Positions 21,988 to 30,161 of a stretch of 64,000 bases of DNA are shown here, piece after piece (position 1 is the first letter of the stretch; each line of letters starts with the position of its first letter). Source of the stretch: Jatrophihabitans_A sp035248685. Lineage in GTDB: Bacteria; Actinomycetota; Actinomycetes; Mycobacteriales; Jatrophihabitantaceae. The position numbers were made by a program, and so were the translations under genes. The notes beneath the pieces are model-generated. The model was not told the origin of the DNA. It did not search any database and saw only the letters and a program-made list of their open reading frames with translations. Location of the stretch: positions 1 through 64,000 of the forward strand of contig DATFHF010000073.1 of NCBI GenBank assembly GCA_035248685.1. The letters are read 5' to 3'.

Positions 21988-24616
21988 CACCGGCTACCCA
22001 CCGCACTGGGAGGCGGATGCGCTGGTCGCCGACGGCGGCGCGGTGCACCTGCGACCGATCGTGCCGGATGATGCCGACGCGCTGGTGCGATTGCACGCCG
22101 GGCTGTCGATCCGCACCCGGTACCTGCGCTACTTCTCCGCCTATCCCACCATCCCGCCCCGAGACCTGGTGCGGTTCAGCAATGTCGACAACGTGGATCG
22201 AGTAGCGCTCGCGGTATGGCTCGGCGGCGAGATCATCGCGGTCGGCCGGTTCGACCGGTTGTCCGCCGACGCCGGAACGGTCGGCGACACCGCCGAGGTC
22301 GCCTTCGTGGTCGCCGATGCCCATCAGGGACGGGGGATTGGCTCGGTTCTGCTGGAACACCTGGTCGAGATCGGCCGGGAGCTCGACGTCGCCCGGTTCG
22401 AGGCGGTGGTGCTGGCCGAGAACCAGCAGATGATGCGGGTGTTCCTGGACGCCGGCTTCGCGCCGAGCCGTCGACTGGAAGGCAGCGAGGTCAGCCTGCG
22501 CTTCGACATCGCGGCCACCGAGCTGACCCAGAAGGTGATGGCCGAACGCGAGTTACGTGCCGACGCTCGCTCCATCCACCGGCTGCTGCACCCACGCTCG
22601 GTCGCGGTAGTAGGCGCCAGCGCCGACCCGGACAAGATCGGCCACCTGGTGGTGGACAATCTCCAGCGAGCCGGCTTCACCGGACCGGTCTACCCGGTGA
22701 ATCCACATGCCGGCTTGGTCAATTCCATCCTGGCTTACCCCAGCCTGGCCGACGTACCGGGCGACATCGACTTGGCCGTGCTGGCGGTTCCGGCCGCCGA
22801 GATCCTTCAGTTGGTGCAGCAGTGCAGTGCCCGCGGCGTGCACGGCCTGGTGGTGCTCTCGGCCGGCTTCGGCGAATCCGGCGATGCCGAGACGCGCCAG
22901 GCAGGACGGGCCGCCCAGCGCGCGTTGGTCTCGCAGGCAAGGGCCAACGGCATGCGGGTGGTCGGCCCGAACTGCCTGGGTGTGCTGAACACCGACCCAG
23001 CCGTCGCACTGAACGCTTCGATCGCCGCCGTGGCCCCGCTGGCCGGCCGAGCCGGTTTCTTCTGCCAGTCCGGGGCACTCGGCGCCGCGGTTCTGGGCGA
23101 GGCGGCTCGGCGTGGGCTCGGGATATCCAGCTTTGTCTCGGCCGGCAACCGGGCCGACGTGTCCGGCAACGACCTGTTGCAATATTGGGAAACCGATCCG
23201 CAGACCGATATCGCCTTGCTGTATTTGGAAAGCTTCGGTAATCCCCGCAAATTCGCCCGGATCGCACGGCGGCTGGCCCGGCACAAACCGATCGTGGCGG
23301 TCAAGAGCGGGCGCGGCTCGGTGGTCGCCGGCCTACAACACACTTCGGTCGAGGTGCCCGAGCACAGCGTGCAGGCACTGTTCGAGGCCTCCGGGGTGAT
23401 TCGGACCGGCACCATCGGCGAGCTCTTCGACGTCGCACTGCTGCTGGCCACCCAACCGCTGCCGGCCGGCGATCGGGTGGCGGTGGTGGGCCATTCCACC
23501 GCGCTGGGCGTGCTGGTGGCCGATGCGCTGGCCACCGCCGGTCTACCACTGGCCGGCGTGGTGGATGTCGGCGTCGATGCCACCGACGAGGCGTTCGGTC
23601 GTGCGCTGTCACAGGCGCTGTCGGATGAACAAGTGGACGCGGTGATCAGCATCTTTGTCCCGCCGATGCGTCGCGGCGCCGAGGCAGCGGTGGCCGGCCA
23701 ACTTCGGCAGGCGGCCGCGGGCCAGGCCAAGCCGGTGCTGTCCACCTTCCTCGGCTTCGAGGGGGTGCCGGCCGAGTTGGCCGCACCTGGTGGAACAGCC
23801 GGCTCGATTCCCTCGTACCCATCACCGGAACGTGCCGTGCAAGCCCTGGCACAGGTCGTTCGCTACGCCCGCTGGCGGCGCCGGGACGTCGGACGGATCC
23901 CGCAACTGACCGGCGTAGACACCGACGCCGCGCGGGAGTTCGTGACGCGTGTGCTGGCCGATCGGCCGGCCGGCCGACCACTCGAGCTCGGCGAGGCGCG
24001 GCGACTGCTGGCCTGGTACGGCATATCGCTGGTGGCTGCCGAGCCGGTGAGCAATGCCGAGCAGGCGATCGAGGCGGCCGGCCGGTTAGGGTGGCCGGTC
24101 GCGTTGAAGGTCGGCGGAGCGAGCAGGCTGCATCTGGCCGATGCCGGCGCGCTTGTCGAGGCATGGCACTCGCTGGCCGGCGCCGGCGATCGTCCGGTGC
24201 TGGTGCAGGCCATGGCCGAGCGCGGTGTCGATACCGTCCTGCGGGTGCAGGATGACCGTTCGTTCGGGACGCTGATGTCCTTCGGCGTCGGCGGATTGGC
24301 CACCGATCTGCTGCAAGACCGGTCGTATGCGGTGGTCCCGCTGACCTCCACGGATGCCGCCGAGTTGATCGGCGGCCCGAAGGCATTCCCGTTGCTCACC
24401 GGCTACGGCGGTGCCGAACATGCCGACATCGCCGCTCTGGTCGAGCTCGCATTGCGGTTGTCCCGGTTAGCCGACGAACTGCCCGAGGCGGTCGAGTGCG
24501 CCATGGATCCGGTGGTAGCCGCACCGTCCGGTGCATTCGTGCTCAGCGCGCGGATCCTCCTCGCACCACCGACCGCCCGCGATGATCTGCGCGCCCGCAG
24601 GTTGCGTGGCCTCTAG
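21971..24616 (+). CDS. GNAT acetyltransferase fused to ADP-forming acyl-CoA synthetase-like protein (Pat type)
   Basis: An 881-residue fusion. Residues about 18-175 are a GNAT domain (VHLRPIVPDDADALVRL, acetyl-CoA loop HQGRGIGSVLLEHLV). Residues about 205-330 are a CoA-binding Rossmann domain (PRSVAVVGASADPDKIG). The succinyl-CoA ligase-like domains follow (CQSGALGAAVLGEAARRG; AGLQHTSVE with the position of the phosphohistidine), then a C-terminal ATP-grasp-like domain (about 665-881). Such fusions are protein lysine acetyltransferases of the Pat/PatZ kind. The ATP-grasp part looks degenerate: the usual His-Lys-Ser-Asp-x-Gly-Gly stretch is replaced by LHLADAGAL, so ligase activity may be lost. 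Overlap with acuC implies coupled expression. Confidence 0.88.
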   Translation: MTRGTDTGYPPHWEADALVADGGAVHLRPIVPDDADALVRLHAGLSIRTRYLRYFSAYPTIPPRDLVRFSNVDNVDRVALAVWLGGEIIAVGRFDRLSADAGTVGDTAEVAFVVADAHQGRGIGSVLLEHLVEIGRELDVARFEAVVLAENQQMMRVFLDAGFAPSRRLEGSEVSLRFDIAATELTQKVMAERELRADARSIHRLLHPRSVAVVGASADPDKIGHLVVDNLQRAGFTGPVYPVNPHAGLVNSILAYPSLADVPGDIDLAVLAVPAAEILQLVQQCSARGVHGLVVLSAGFGESGDAETRQAGRAAQRALVSQARANGMRVVGPNCLGVLNTDPAVALNASIAAVAPLAGRAGFFCQSGALGAAVLGEAARRGLGISSFVSAGNRADVSGNDLLQYWETDPQTDIALLYLESFGNPRKFARIARRLARHKPIVAVKSGRGSVVAGLQHTSVEVPEHSVQALFEASGVIRTGTIGELFDVALLLATQPLPAGDRVAVVGHSTALGVLVADALATAGLPLAGVVDVGVDATDEAFGRALSQALSDEQVDAVISIFVPPMRRGAEAAVAGQLRQAAAGQAKPVLSTFLGFEGVPAELAAPGGTAGSIPSYPSPERAVQALAQVVRYARWRRRDVGRIPQLTGVDTDAAREFVTRVLADRPAGRPLELGEARRLLAWYGISLVAAEPVSNAEQAIEAAGRLGWPVALKVGGASRLHLADAGALVEAWHSLAGAGDRPVLVQAMAERGVDTVLRVQDDRSFGTLMSFGVGGLATDLLQDRSYAVVPLTSTDAAELIGGPKAFPLLTGYGGAEHADIAALVELALRLSRLADELPEAVECAMDPVVAAPSGAFVLSARILLAPPTARDDLRARRLRGL

Positions 24617-24629
24617 CCCGGGGGGCTAG
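24613..24629. terminator. palindrome holding both stop codons of convergent genes
   Basis: CTAGCCC-GGG-GGGCTAG: a perfect 7-bp stem with a 3-nt loop. The TAG stop of the plus-strand fusion gene is in the left arm and the TAG stop of the minus-strand GNAT gene is in the right arm. It may work as a bidirectional terminator, though it lacks a U tract. Confidence 0.5.
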
Positions 24630-25081
24630 TCGGAAAGTCGCAGCCACATCCGTCGATGCGGTCCACCTTCGGCGTCGAACAACTCGCCGTGCTCGAGGAA
24701 GCCATTCCTGCGATAGAACTCGATCGCCGGGACACGAGCATTGCACCACAGCACGGTGGCGCCGGCTGCTGTCGCGAAAGCCCTTGCGGCGCGCAGGATC
24801 TCAGTGCCGGCACCGATACCACGCCAGTCCGGATCGGTGGCCATCGATCGCAACTGCCAGCCGATGGCTTCCGGCAGCCAGCTGCACCGTTGCGGAAAGA
24901 TCATGCAGGTACTGGCCAAAACCCGACCCGCGTCGGTGTCGGCGAACACCCCGAGGTGCACCGCGCCTTCCAAGTCATCGCCCGGCAACACCGCATCGAC
25001 GGGGTAGTGCGGCCGCAATACCGATCGGCGCAACTCCCGGCTGATCCGGCCATCGATCACTTCGGCGGTCCATTGCGGCAT
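24626..25081 (-). CDS. GNAT family N-acetyltransferase
   Basis: A 151-residue single GNAT domain. The acetyl-CoA loop is SMATDPDWRGIGAGTEILRAA, followed by the final strand region LWCNARVPAIEFYRRNGFLEHGELFD, which is characteristic of the family. N-terminal residues RRSVLRPHYPVDAVLPGDD resemble those of ElaA-like acetyltransferases of unknown substrate. Start supported by TAATCT 6 nt upstream. It is convergent with the Pat-type gene; nothing shows that the two work together. Confidence 0.88.
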   Translation of the reverse strand: MPQWTAEVIDGRISRELRRSVLRPHYPVDAVLPGDDLEGAVHLGVFADTDAGRVLASTCMIFPQRCSWLPEAIGWQLRSMATDPDWRGIGAGTEILRAARAFATAAGATVLWCNARVPAIEFYRRNGFLEHGELFDAEGGPHRRMWLRLSD

Positions 25082-25087
25082 GATCCG

Positions 25088-25093
25088 AGATTA
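25088..25093 (-). promoter_or_regulatory. leaderless -10 box, GNAT gene
   Basis: Minus strand TAATCT, CGGATC, ATG 25081: 6-nt spacing, no ribosome site. Confidence 0.6.
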
Positions 25094-25366
25094 ACCGGAT
25101 TGGACCGGCGTCGACCACAGGTCAGTGGCGAATGACCCTGCGCGGACGGCCATTAGGCGCTATCGTTCGGCCAGGAAAAACGGAGTGTCGGATGTCGAGA
25201 GGCTCGATTTGCTGGCAGACTTCGTTGCGATTACAGCCAGATCAGCCAACGGCGGACGTAGTCGATTGGAGCCTCTACGACACGAATCACACCGGCGATT
25301 TCACATTGGCGATCAATTGGTGCCACACTTTCCGCAAGAAACGCAACGTGATTAAGGAGACCTAGG

Positions 25367-25936
25367 TTGAACAAGACCCAGTTCATCGACGCCGTAGCGG
25401 CTCGATTGAAAGCAGACCACAAGTCCACCGCCGCACTCCTGGATGCCATCCTGGATGAGGTCTACGCCAACGTCGTCAAGGGCGAGAAGGTGATCCTCAC
25501 CGGTTTCGGCGCGTTCGAGCGACGTGATCGGGCCGCCCGAATCGGTCGTAACCCGGCCACCGGCGCCAAGGTGCGGGTGAAGAAGACCTCGGTTCCGGCG
25601 TTCCGTCCCGGTACCGAGTTCAAGGAGATCATCGCTGGTCGCCGCAAGATTGCTAAGGCCGCACCGGTGAAGAAGGCCGCTGCCGCTACCAAGACGGTAG
25701 CCAGCAAGGCAGCGTCTGCCACCAAGACCGCTGCCAAGACTGCTGCCGCGCCGGCGAAGAAGGTCACTGCGAGCAAGGCAGCCCCGGCCAAGACCGCCGC
25801 CAAGAAGACCGCCGCCAAGGCCGCGCCGGCCAAGGCCAGCACTGCCCGCAAGGCTCCGGCCAAGGCCTCCGCGCCGGCCAAGGCCGCGACTGCGCGCAAG
25901 ACCACCGCTCGCAAGGCACCGGCCAAGCGCAGCTGA
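25367..25936 (+). CDS. hupB: HU-family nucleoid protein with Lys/Ala/Pro-rich tail
   Basis: A 189-residue nucleoid-associated protein. Residues 1-92 are the HU core: MNKTQFIDAVAARLK, GEKVILTGFGAFERRDRAARIGRNPATG (the DNA-binding beta arm with the Pro that intercalates) and VPAFRPGTEFKEII. Residues 93-189 are an extended tail of Lys/Ala/Pro/Thr repeats (KKAAAATKT, KTAAKKTAAK, PAKASTARK), as in mycobacterial HupB/Hlp and similar to eukaryotic histone H1 tails. It compacts DNA and may be acetylated on the tail; the acetylation genes lie immediately upstream. Start is TTG at 25367, with AAGGAGA 6 nt before it and no alternative. A perfect palindrome follows. Confidence 0.95.
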   Translation: MNKTQFIDAVAARLKADHKSTAALLDAILDEVYANVVKGEKVILTGFGAFERRDRAARIGRNPATGAKVRVKKTSVPAFRPGTEFKEIIAGRRKIAKAAPVKKAAAATKTVASKAASATKTAAKTAAAPAKKVTASKAAPAKTAAKKTAAKAAPAKASTARKAPAKASAPAKAATARKTTARKAPAKRS

Positions 25937-25954
25937 TTCATCTCCTACGAAGCG

Positions 25955-25986
25955 TTGTGGCCCGGCGGATATCCGCCGGGCCACAA
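25955..25986 (+). terminator. hupB terminator, 32-bp perfect palindrome
   Basis: The left arm TTGTGGCCCGGCGGAT (25955-25970) is exactly complementary to the right arm (25971-25986), giving 16 pairs with no unpaired centre on paper. It lies 19 bp after the hupB stop and 27 bp before the end of the convergent VWA gene. A strong intrinsic hairpin of the type without a U tract; it could serve both strands. Confidence 0.75.
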
Positions 25987-26012
25987 ACGTCTGACAGGGT
26001 CAACAGATTGAC

Positions 26013-27980
26013 TCAGCCGACCCGGCGTCGACCTGCCCGGGATTTCAGGTAGTCGGAGACGACGTACTCGCCGAGGGTGCCCGCTCGGGGCAGGAACACC
26101 CGGCCGCCGTTGCGCCGGCCGACCTCCTGCATGAACTCGACCAGCCGGTGTTCGTTGTCCAGCATGAAGATATTGATGATCGCGCCTCGCCGGGTGCATC
26201 GATCCACCTCGGCGATGGTTGCGGTAATCGTCTCCACCGACGGTGGCCAGCAGAAGTCGGAGAATCCGTCCGCGGCCAGGTGCGCGGTCGGTTCGCCGTC
26301 GGTGATCACCAGGATCACCGGCTCGGCATCGCGGTGCCGATCGAGGTGTCGGCGAGCCAGCATCAACGCATGCTGCAGGTTGGTTCCGTATACCCGTTCC
26401 CAGTCGTGGTTGACCAGGTCGCGTGGCGTCATCACCCGGGCGTAGTCGGAGAATCCGATGATCTCGATGGCATCCTGTGGAAACTTTGTGCTCACCAGCG
26501 AGTGCAGCGCGAGCGCGGTGGTCTTCGCCTCACCCCAGGTGCCGCGTAACTCCATCGAGTAGGACATGTCCACCAGCAGTGCGACCGCGGCCGACGACCT
26601 GCGTTCGGTCTCGATGACCTCGAAGTCGTCCGGGGCCAGTCGAACCCCACCGTTCGGGCCGGCGCCGGCCCGCAACACCGCGTTGCGGACGGTGCGCACC
26701 ACGTCCAGCGGTTGCTCGTCGCCGAACTGCCATTGCCTGCTGGAACCGGTGATCTCTCCCGCGGCACCGGCATCGCGCACGTCATGTTCGCCGCGGCCGC
26801 CGGACTGGAGGGTGGCGAACACCTTGCGCAGTGCGGTGGAACCGAGCCGGCGCAGTGCCCGCGGGCTCAGCTCTAGGCCGCGGCCGCCCTGTTCCAGGTA
26901 TCCCTGCCGCTGCAGCTCGCGCTCGATCCGGCGCAGCTGCTCCAGGTCGCTGACCGCCTGACTGCCCAATGCGCGGGCCACCAGATCCTCGTCGATGTCG
27001 GCCAGGCTTGCCCCGGGATAGTCCTGCAACGCCAACTCGGCGAGCTCGTCCAGTTCGGCCAGTTCGGCGAGTGCCTCGGTGCCACTGGCATATCCCAGCG
27101 GCTGGTCACCTGTCATCCGCTCCGAGCCACCCCACGACAAGTCGGGACGAGCCGCCCGCAGCGACTGCTGCAACCTGGCCATCTGGTCGGCCAGCCCGGC
27201 CTGGTTCATCGCCTGTTCCATCAACGAGCTCAGTTCTTCGCGCTGCTGTGGACTGAGCGAGTTCATCAGCCGTTCCGCGGCCGCCGAACGGCGTGCCAGC
27301 GAGTCGACCAGCTCGGCCAGGTTCGCCGGGTTGTCCGGAAAGAACTGGCCGTGCTCGGCCATGAACCGCGCGAAGTCCTCGGCGGTGTGCTCGCCACGGG
27401 CGTCGGCGTCGAGCATGTCGTTCAGATCGTTGAGCATCCGTCGGATCTGCTCCATGGCCTGCGGATCCGGGTTCGCCAGCGCCTGCCGCAGACCGGCGAA
27501 CTGCGCGTCGAGCACCTGCGATCGCAGCAGATCGGAAATCTGCTGGTAGTCGGCAGCGGCCGACGGCGAACGCCACTGGTAGTCGGCCAGTTCTCGAACG
27601 GCGCGCGCGGTGTCGGACGGCAACGCGTCCAGCTCGGATTCGGCCAGCCGGGCCGAATCGGACGGGTCGGGGAACAACGTCGAGCGCTCGCTCTCCAACG
27701 CCCGGTCGAGCAACCGGCGAACTTCGTCCAGGGTGCCGTTCAATCGACCGGAGTTGCGCAGCTCGCGGGCCCGGTTGCGAGCCTGCTGGCGCAACGCGTC
27801 CAAGCCGGGACGGCCGTTGGTGCCACCGCGCATCAGACGCTGCAACGCGCTGCGCGGTGACATCCCGGCCAACACGTCGGCACCGATCTCGTCCAGCGCC
27901 TGGCGGATGTCGTAGGGCGGCTCGAGCGGATCCGGGCCGCCGTGCCAGGCGCCGTAGCGAAACCCGCGGTACCCGCTCAT
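26013..27980 (-). CDS. VWA domain protein, partner of AAA ATPase
   Basis: A 655-residue protein. The N-terminal two thirds are helical and rich in Arg, Leu, Glu and Asp (SALQRLMRGG, RRLLDRALESERS, MLNDLNDMLDADARGE, LAELAELDELAELAL), perhaps coiled coil. The C-terminal VWA domain (about 455-640) has a MIDAS motif ALLVDMSYSMELRG, then YGTNLQHALMLAR (Thr/Ser) and VILVITDGEPTAH (Asp). It overlaps the upstream ATPase gene by 4 bp (ATGA), forming an AAA/VWA pair like the subunits of magnesium chelatase or CoxDE/MoxR systems and like Rv0958-0959 in M. tuberculosis. No tetrapyrrole genes are near, so a chaperone role is likelier than chelation. Confidence 0.9.
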   Translation of the reverse strand: MSGYRGFRYGAWHGGPDPLEPPYDIRQALDEIGADVLAGMSPRSALQRLMRGGTNGRPGLDALRQQARNRARELRNSGRLNGTLDEVRRLLDRALESERSTLFPDPSDSARLAESELDALPSDTARAVRELADYQWRSPSAAADYQQISDLLRSQVLDAQFAGLRQALANPDPQAMEQIRRMLNDLNDMLDADARGEHTAEDFARFMAEHGQFFPDNPANLAELVDSLARRSAAAERLMNSLSPQQREELSSLMEQAMNQAGLADQMARLQQSLRAARPDLSWGGSERMTGDQPLGYASGTEALAELAELDELAELALQDYPGASLADIDEDLVARALGSQAVSDLEQLRRIERELQRQGYLEQGGRGLELSPRALRRLGSTALRKVFATLQSGGRGEHDVRDAGAAGEITGSSRQWQFGDEQPLDVVRTVRNAVLRAGAGPNGGVRLAPDDFEVIETERRSSAAVALLVDMSYSMELRGTWGEAKTTALALHSLVSTKFPQDAIEIIGFSDYARVMTPRDLVNHDWERVYGTNLQHALMLARRHLDRHRDAEPVILVITDGEPTAHLAADGFSDFCWPPSVETITATIAEVDRCTRRGAIINIFMLDNEHRLVEFMQEVGRRNGGRVFLPRAGTLGEYVVSDYLKSRAGRRRVG

Positions 27981-29425
27981 GAGCCGTACACGGTCCGGCC
28001 GCCGCCGGACTCCTTGGCCAGCCGCTTGTTGAGATACAACCCTTCCAGCGCGAACTCGACCGCAGCCGCGGCGATGCCGACGGTGGCCGGGCCTTCGTGC
28101 ACGCTGTCCGGCTCCAGCCGCTCCAGCAGGGCCGCCAGCCCGGGGATGGTGCCCAGCTGTTCGAGCAGCCGGTCGGCCGAGACCAGGTCACCGGACTCCA
28201 CCAAGAGCCCGCCGTCGAATTTTTGCTGCAACGGCCGCAGATCCAGGCCGGCCAGTCGGGCCCGAGTGGTCTCGGCGACCGCTCGGCGCAGCAGGTGCTC
28301 CAGCACGTCGAACTCCCGGCCCTCGTCGGCGTCCTCGAACTCGACCTTGCCGCGTGAGGCGGGCACGATCGCCGGCAGATCGGCGATTCGGGCCACCGCG
28401 ATCGGCTCACCGTTGATCGCGGCCCGCCGCACCGCCGAGGCAGCGACCGTCTCCACCGCGGCAATGGCAAGCCGGGCCGACACCCCGGAGCGCTGGTCGA
28501 CCTGCGGTGCGTCCCGCACGCCACGGGCGAACCGCGCGATCACCTCCAGCAGGTGGGACGGCACCAGCGGCGCGCCGTGCGCGACCGGCTGCGTTGCCTC
28601 GGTGTCGGTGTCCCAGAGCACGGCCGCTTCCTGCGCGATCAGCTCCAGCTCGTCGGACAGCTCGATCGGGTAATGGGTGCGGATCTCGGCACCGAACCGG
28701 TCCTTCAACGGCGTGATGATCCGGCCGCGGTTGGTGTAGTCCTCCGGGTTGGCGCTGGCCACCATCAGCAGATCCAGCGGCAATCGCAGCTGATAGCCCC
28801 GCACCTGGATGTCGCGCTCCTCCAGCACGTTGAGCATCGCGACCTGGATCCGCTCGGCAAGATCGGGCAGTTCGTTGATGGCGAAGATGCCCCGGTTGGT
28901 CCGCGGCACCAGGCCGTAGTGCACCGTCTCCGGATCGCCCAGCGAGCGGCCTTCGGCCACCTTGATCGGGTCGATGTCGCCGATCAGATCACCGACCGAG
29001 GTGTCCGGGGTGGCCAGCTTCTCGCCGTACCGCTCGCTGCGATGCCGCCAGCTGATCGGCAGGTCGTCGCCGAGTTCGAGCAGCAGCCGGGTGGAGGCCG
29101 GCGTGATCGGTGCGTACGGATGCTCGTTGAGCTCCGAGCCGGCGATTACCGGGGTCCATTCGTCCAGCAGCCCGACCAGCGTCCGGATCACCCTGGTCTT
29201 GCCTTGGCCGCGCTCACCGAGCAGCACCATGTCGTGCCCGGCCAGCAGCGCCCGCTCCAGCTCGGGCACGACGGTCTCGTCGAAGCCGACGATGCCGGGC
29301 ATCGACTGCTCGCCGGCCGCCAACCGCGCGATCAGGTTCTGCCGGATCTCGGCCTTGACACCGCGGTGCACATGGCCGGAGGCGCGCAGCGCGCCCAGGG
29401 TCTTGATGTCAGGTGCTGAAGTCAC
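27977..29425 (-). CDS. AAA+ ATPase, magnesium-chelatase ChlI/MoxR-like
   Basis: A 482-residue AAA+ ATPase. It has Walker A LLGERGQGKTR (Lys76), Walker B GIFAINELPDLAERIQ, sensor 1 LLMVASANPEDYTNRGRIITPLKDRF and the IGDIDPIKVAEGR helix insert, all close to BchI/ChlI-type subunits. It is annotated as possible magnesium chelatase in relatives but lacks tetrapyrrole context. It works with the VWA protein encoded directly downstream with an ATGA overlap. The GTG at 29425 follows TAGCGT by 7 nt (leaderless-type), with GGGAGG immediately before it. Confidence 0.9.
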   Translation of the reverse strand: MTSAPDIKTLGALRASGHVHRGVKAEIRQNLIARLAAGEQSMPGIVGFDETVVPELERALLAGHDMVLLGERGQGKTRVIRTLVGLLDEWTPVIAGSELNEHPYAPITPASTRLLLELGDDLPISWRHRSERYGEKLATPDTSVGDLIGDIDPIKVAEGRSLGDPETVHYGLVPRTNRGIFAINELPDLAERIQVAMLNVLEERDIQVRGYQLRLPLDLLMVASANPEDYTNRGRIITPLKDRFGAEIRTHYPIELSDELELIAQEAAVLWDTDTEATQPVAHGAPLVPSHLLEVIARFARGVRDAPQVDQRSGVSARLAIAAVETVAASAVRRAAINGEPIAVARIADLPAIVPASRGKVEFEDADEGREFDVLEHLLRRAVAETTRARLAGLDLRPLQQKFDGGLLVESGDLVSADRLLEQLGTIPGLAALLERLEPDSVHEGPATVGIAAAAVEFALEGLYLNKRLAKESGGGRTVYGS

Positions 29426-29432
29426 CCTCCCG

Positions 29433-29438
29433 ACGCTA
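29433..29438 (-). promoter_or_regulatory. leaderless -10 box, AAA/VWA operon
   Basis: Minus strand TAGCGT, CGGGAGG, GTG 29425: 7-nt spacing. Confidence 0.5.
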
Positions 29439-29492
29439 CGTCGAGATCGGGCGTACGGCTATGCGCAATCGGGCGGTCCGGCAGCTAATGGC

Positions 29493-29984
29493 TCAGCCCC
29501 GATAGGGCTTTGCCGACAACAGGGTTACCCGCAGGGTCTTGCCGGTCGGGGTCGAGTAGCTGACCGTGTCGCCCTCGTGCGCGCCGGTCAGTGCCTGGCC
29601 CAATGGCGATGCCGCGGAATAGACCTCCAGGTCGGCGGTGTCGCTCTCCTCCCGCGACCCGATCAGGAAGGTCTCCTCGTCCTCGCCCTCGAACCGGACG
29701 GTCACCACCATGCCGGGGCCGGCGGTGCCGGCGGAGGTGGGGGCCACCCCGACCTTGGCCTGCCGCAGCAGTTGGGTGAGCTGAAGGATTCGGCCCTCCT
29801 GCTTGCCCTGTTCCTCGCGCGCGGCGTGGTAGCCGCCGTTCTCCTTGAGGTCGCCCTCTGAGCGGCGGTCGTTGATCTCCTGTGCCATCGCCGGCCGGTT
29901 GGCGATCAGCGCCTGGAGTTCGGCGGACAGCCGGTCATAGGCTTCCTGGGTCAACCAGGTGGTCGCGGCGGTCTCGGTACTCAC
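29493..29984 (-). CDS. greA: transcription elongation factor GreA
   Basis: A 163-residue GreA: an N-terminal coiled coil (TWLTQEAYDRLSAELQAL, RRSEGDLKENGGYHAAREEQGKQEGRI, with the acidic tip D-L-K-E-N that reaches into the RNA polymerase active site) and a C-terminal FKBP-like domain ending SYSTPTGKTLRVTLLSAKPY. It rescues backtracked polymerase by stimulating transcript cleavage. GTG 29984 (MSTETAATTWL) gives the family length; the open frame continues upstream without similarity. It is divergent from mca, as in mycobacteria (greA-mca). Confidence 0.95.
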   Translation of the reverse strand: MSTETAATTWLTQEAYDRLSAELQALIANRPAMAQEINDRRSEGDLKENGGYHAAREEQGKQEGRILQLTQLLRQAKVGVAPTSAGTAGPGMVVTVRFEGEDEETFLIGSREESDTADLEVYSAASPLGQALTGAHEGDTVSYSTPTGKTLRVTLLSAKPYRG

Positions 29985-30161
29985 GGTTGCAATCTCCAGT
30001 GTGCGGGACGGTTCGGGCCGGGCGCGGGGCCTCGGTGATTCCAACCTAACACCGGCGACCTGGCGCCGAGGGCTGGACGGGACGAATCGCACCCGAGGGA
30101 TGCAATCCTGGCAAGCCACCCGGCGAGTGGTCGACGCCGGCCGATCAGTGACAATGGACGG

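Noticed and set aside
25125..25365. Two short plus-strand frames upstream of hupB
   Set aside because: They overlap each other in different phases, have no ribosome site and no similarity; more likely the hupB leader.
26013..29425. True magnesium or cobalt chelatase subunits
   Set aside because: Motifs fit the AAA/VWA class in general, but no tetrapyrrole or cobalamin genes are near; kept as chaperone-like pair.
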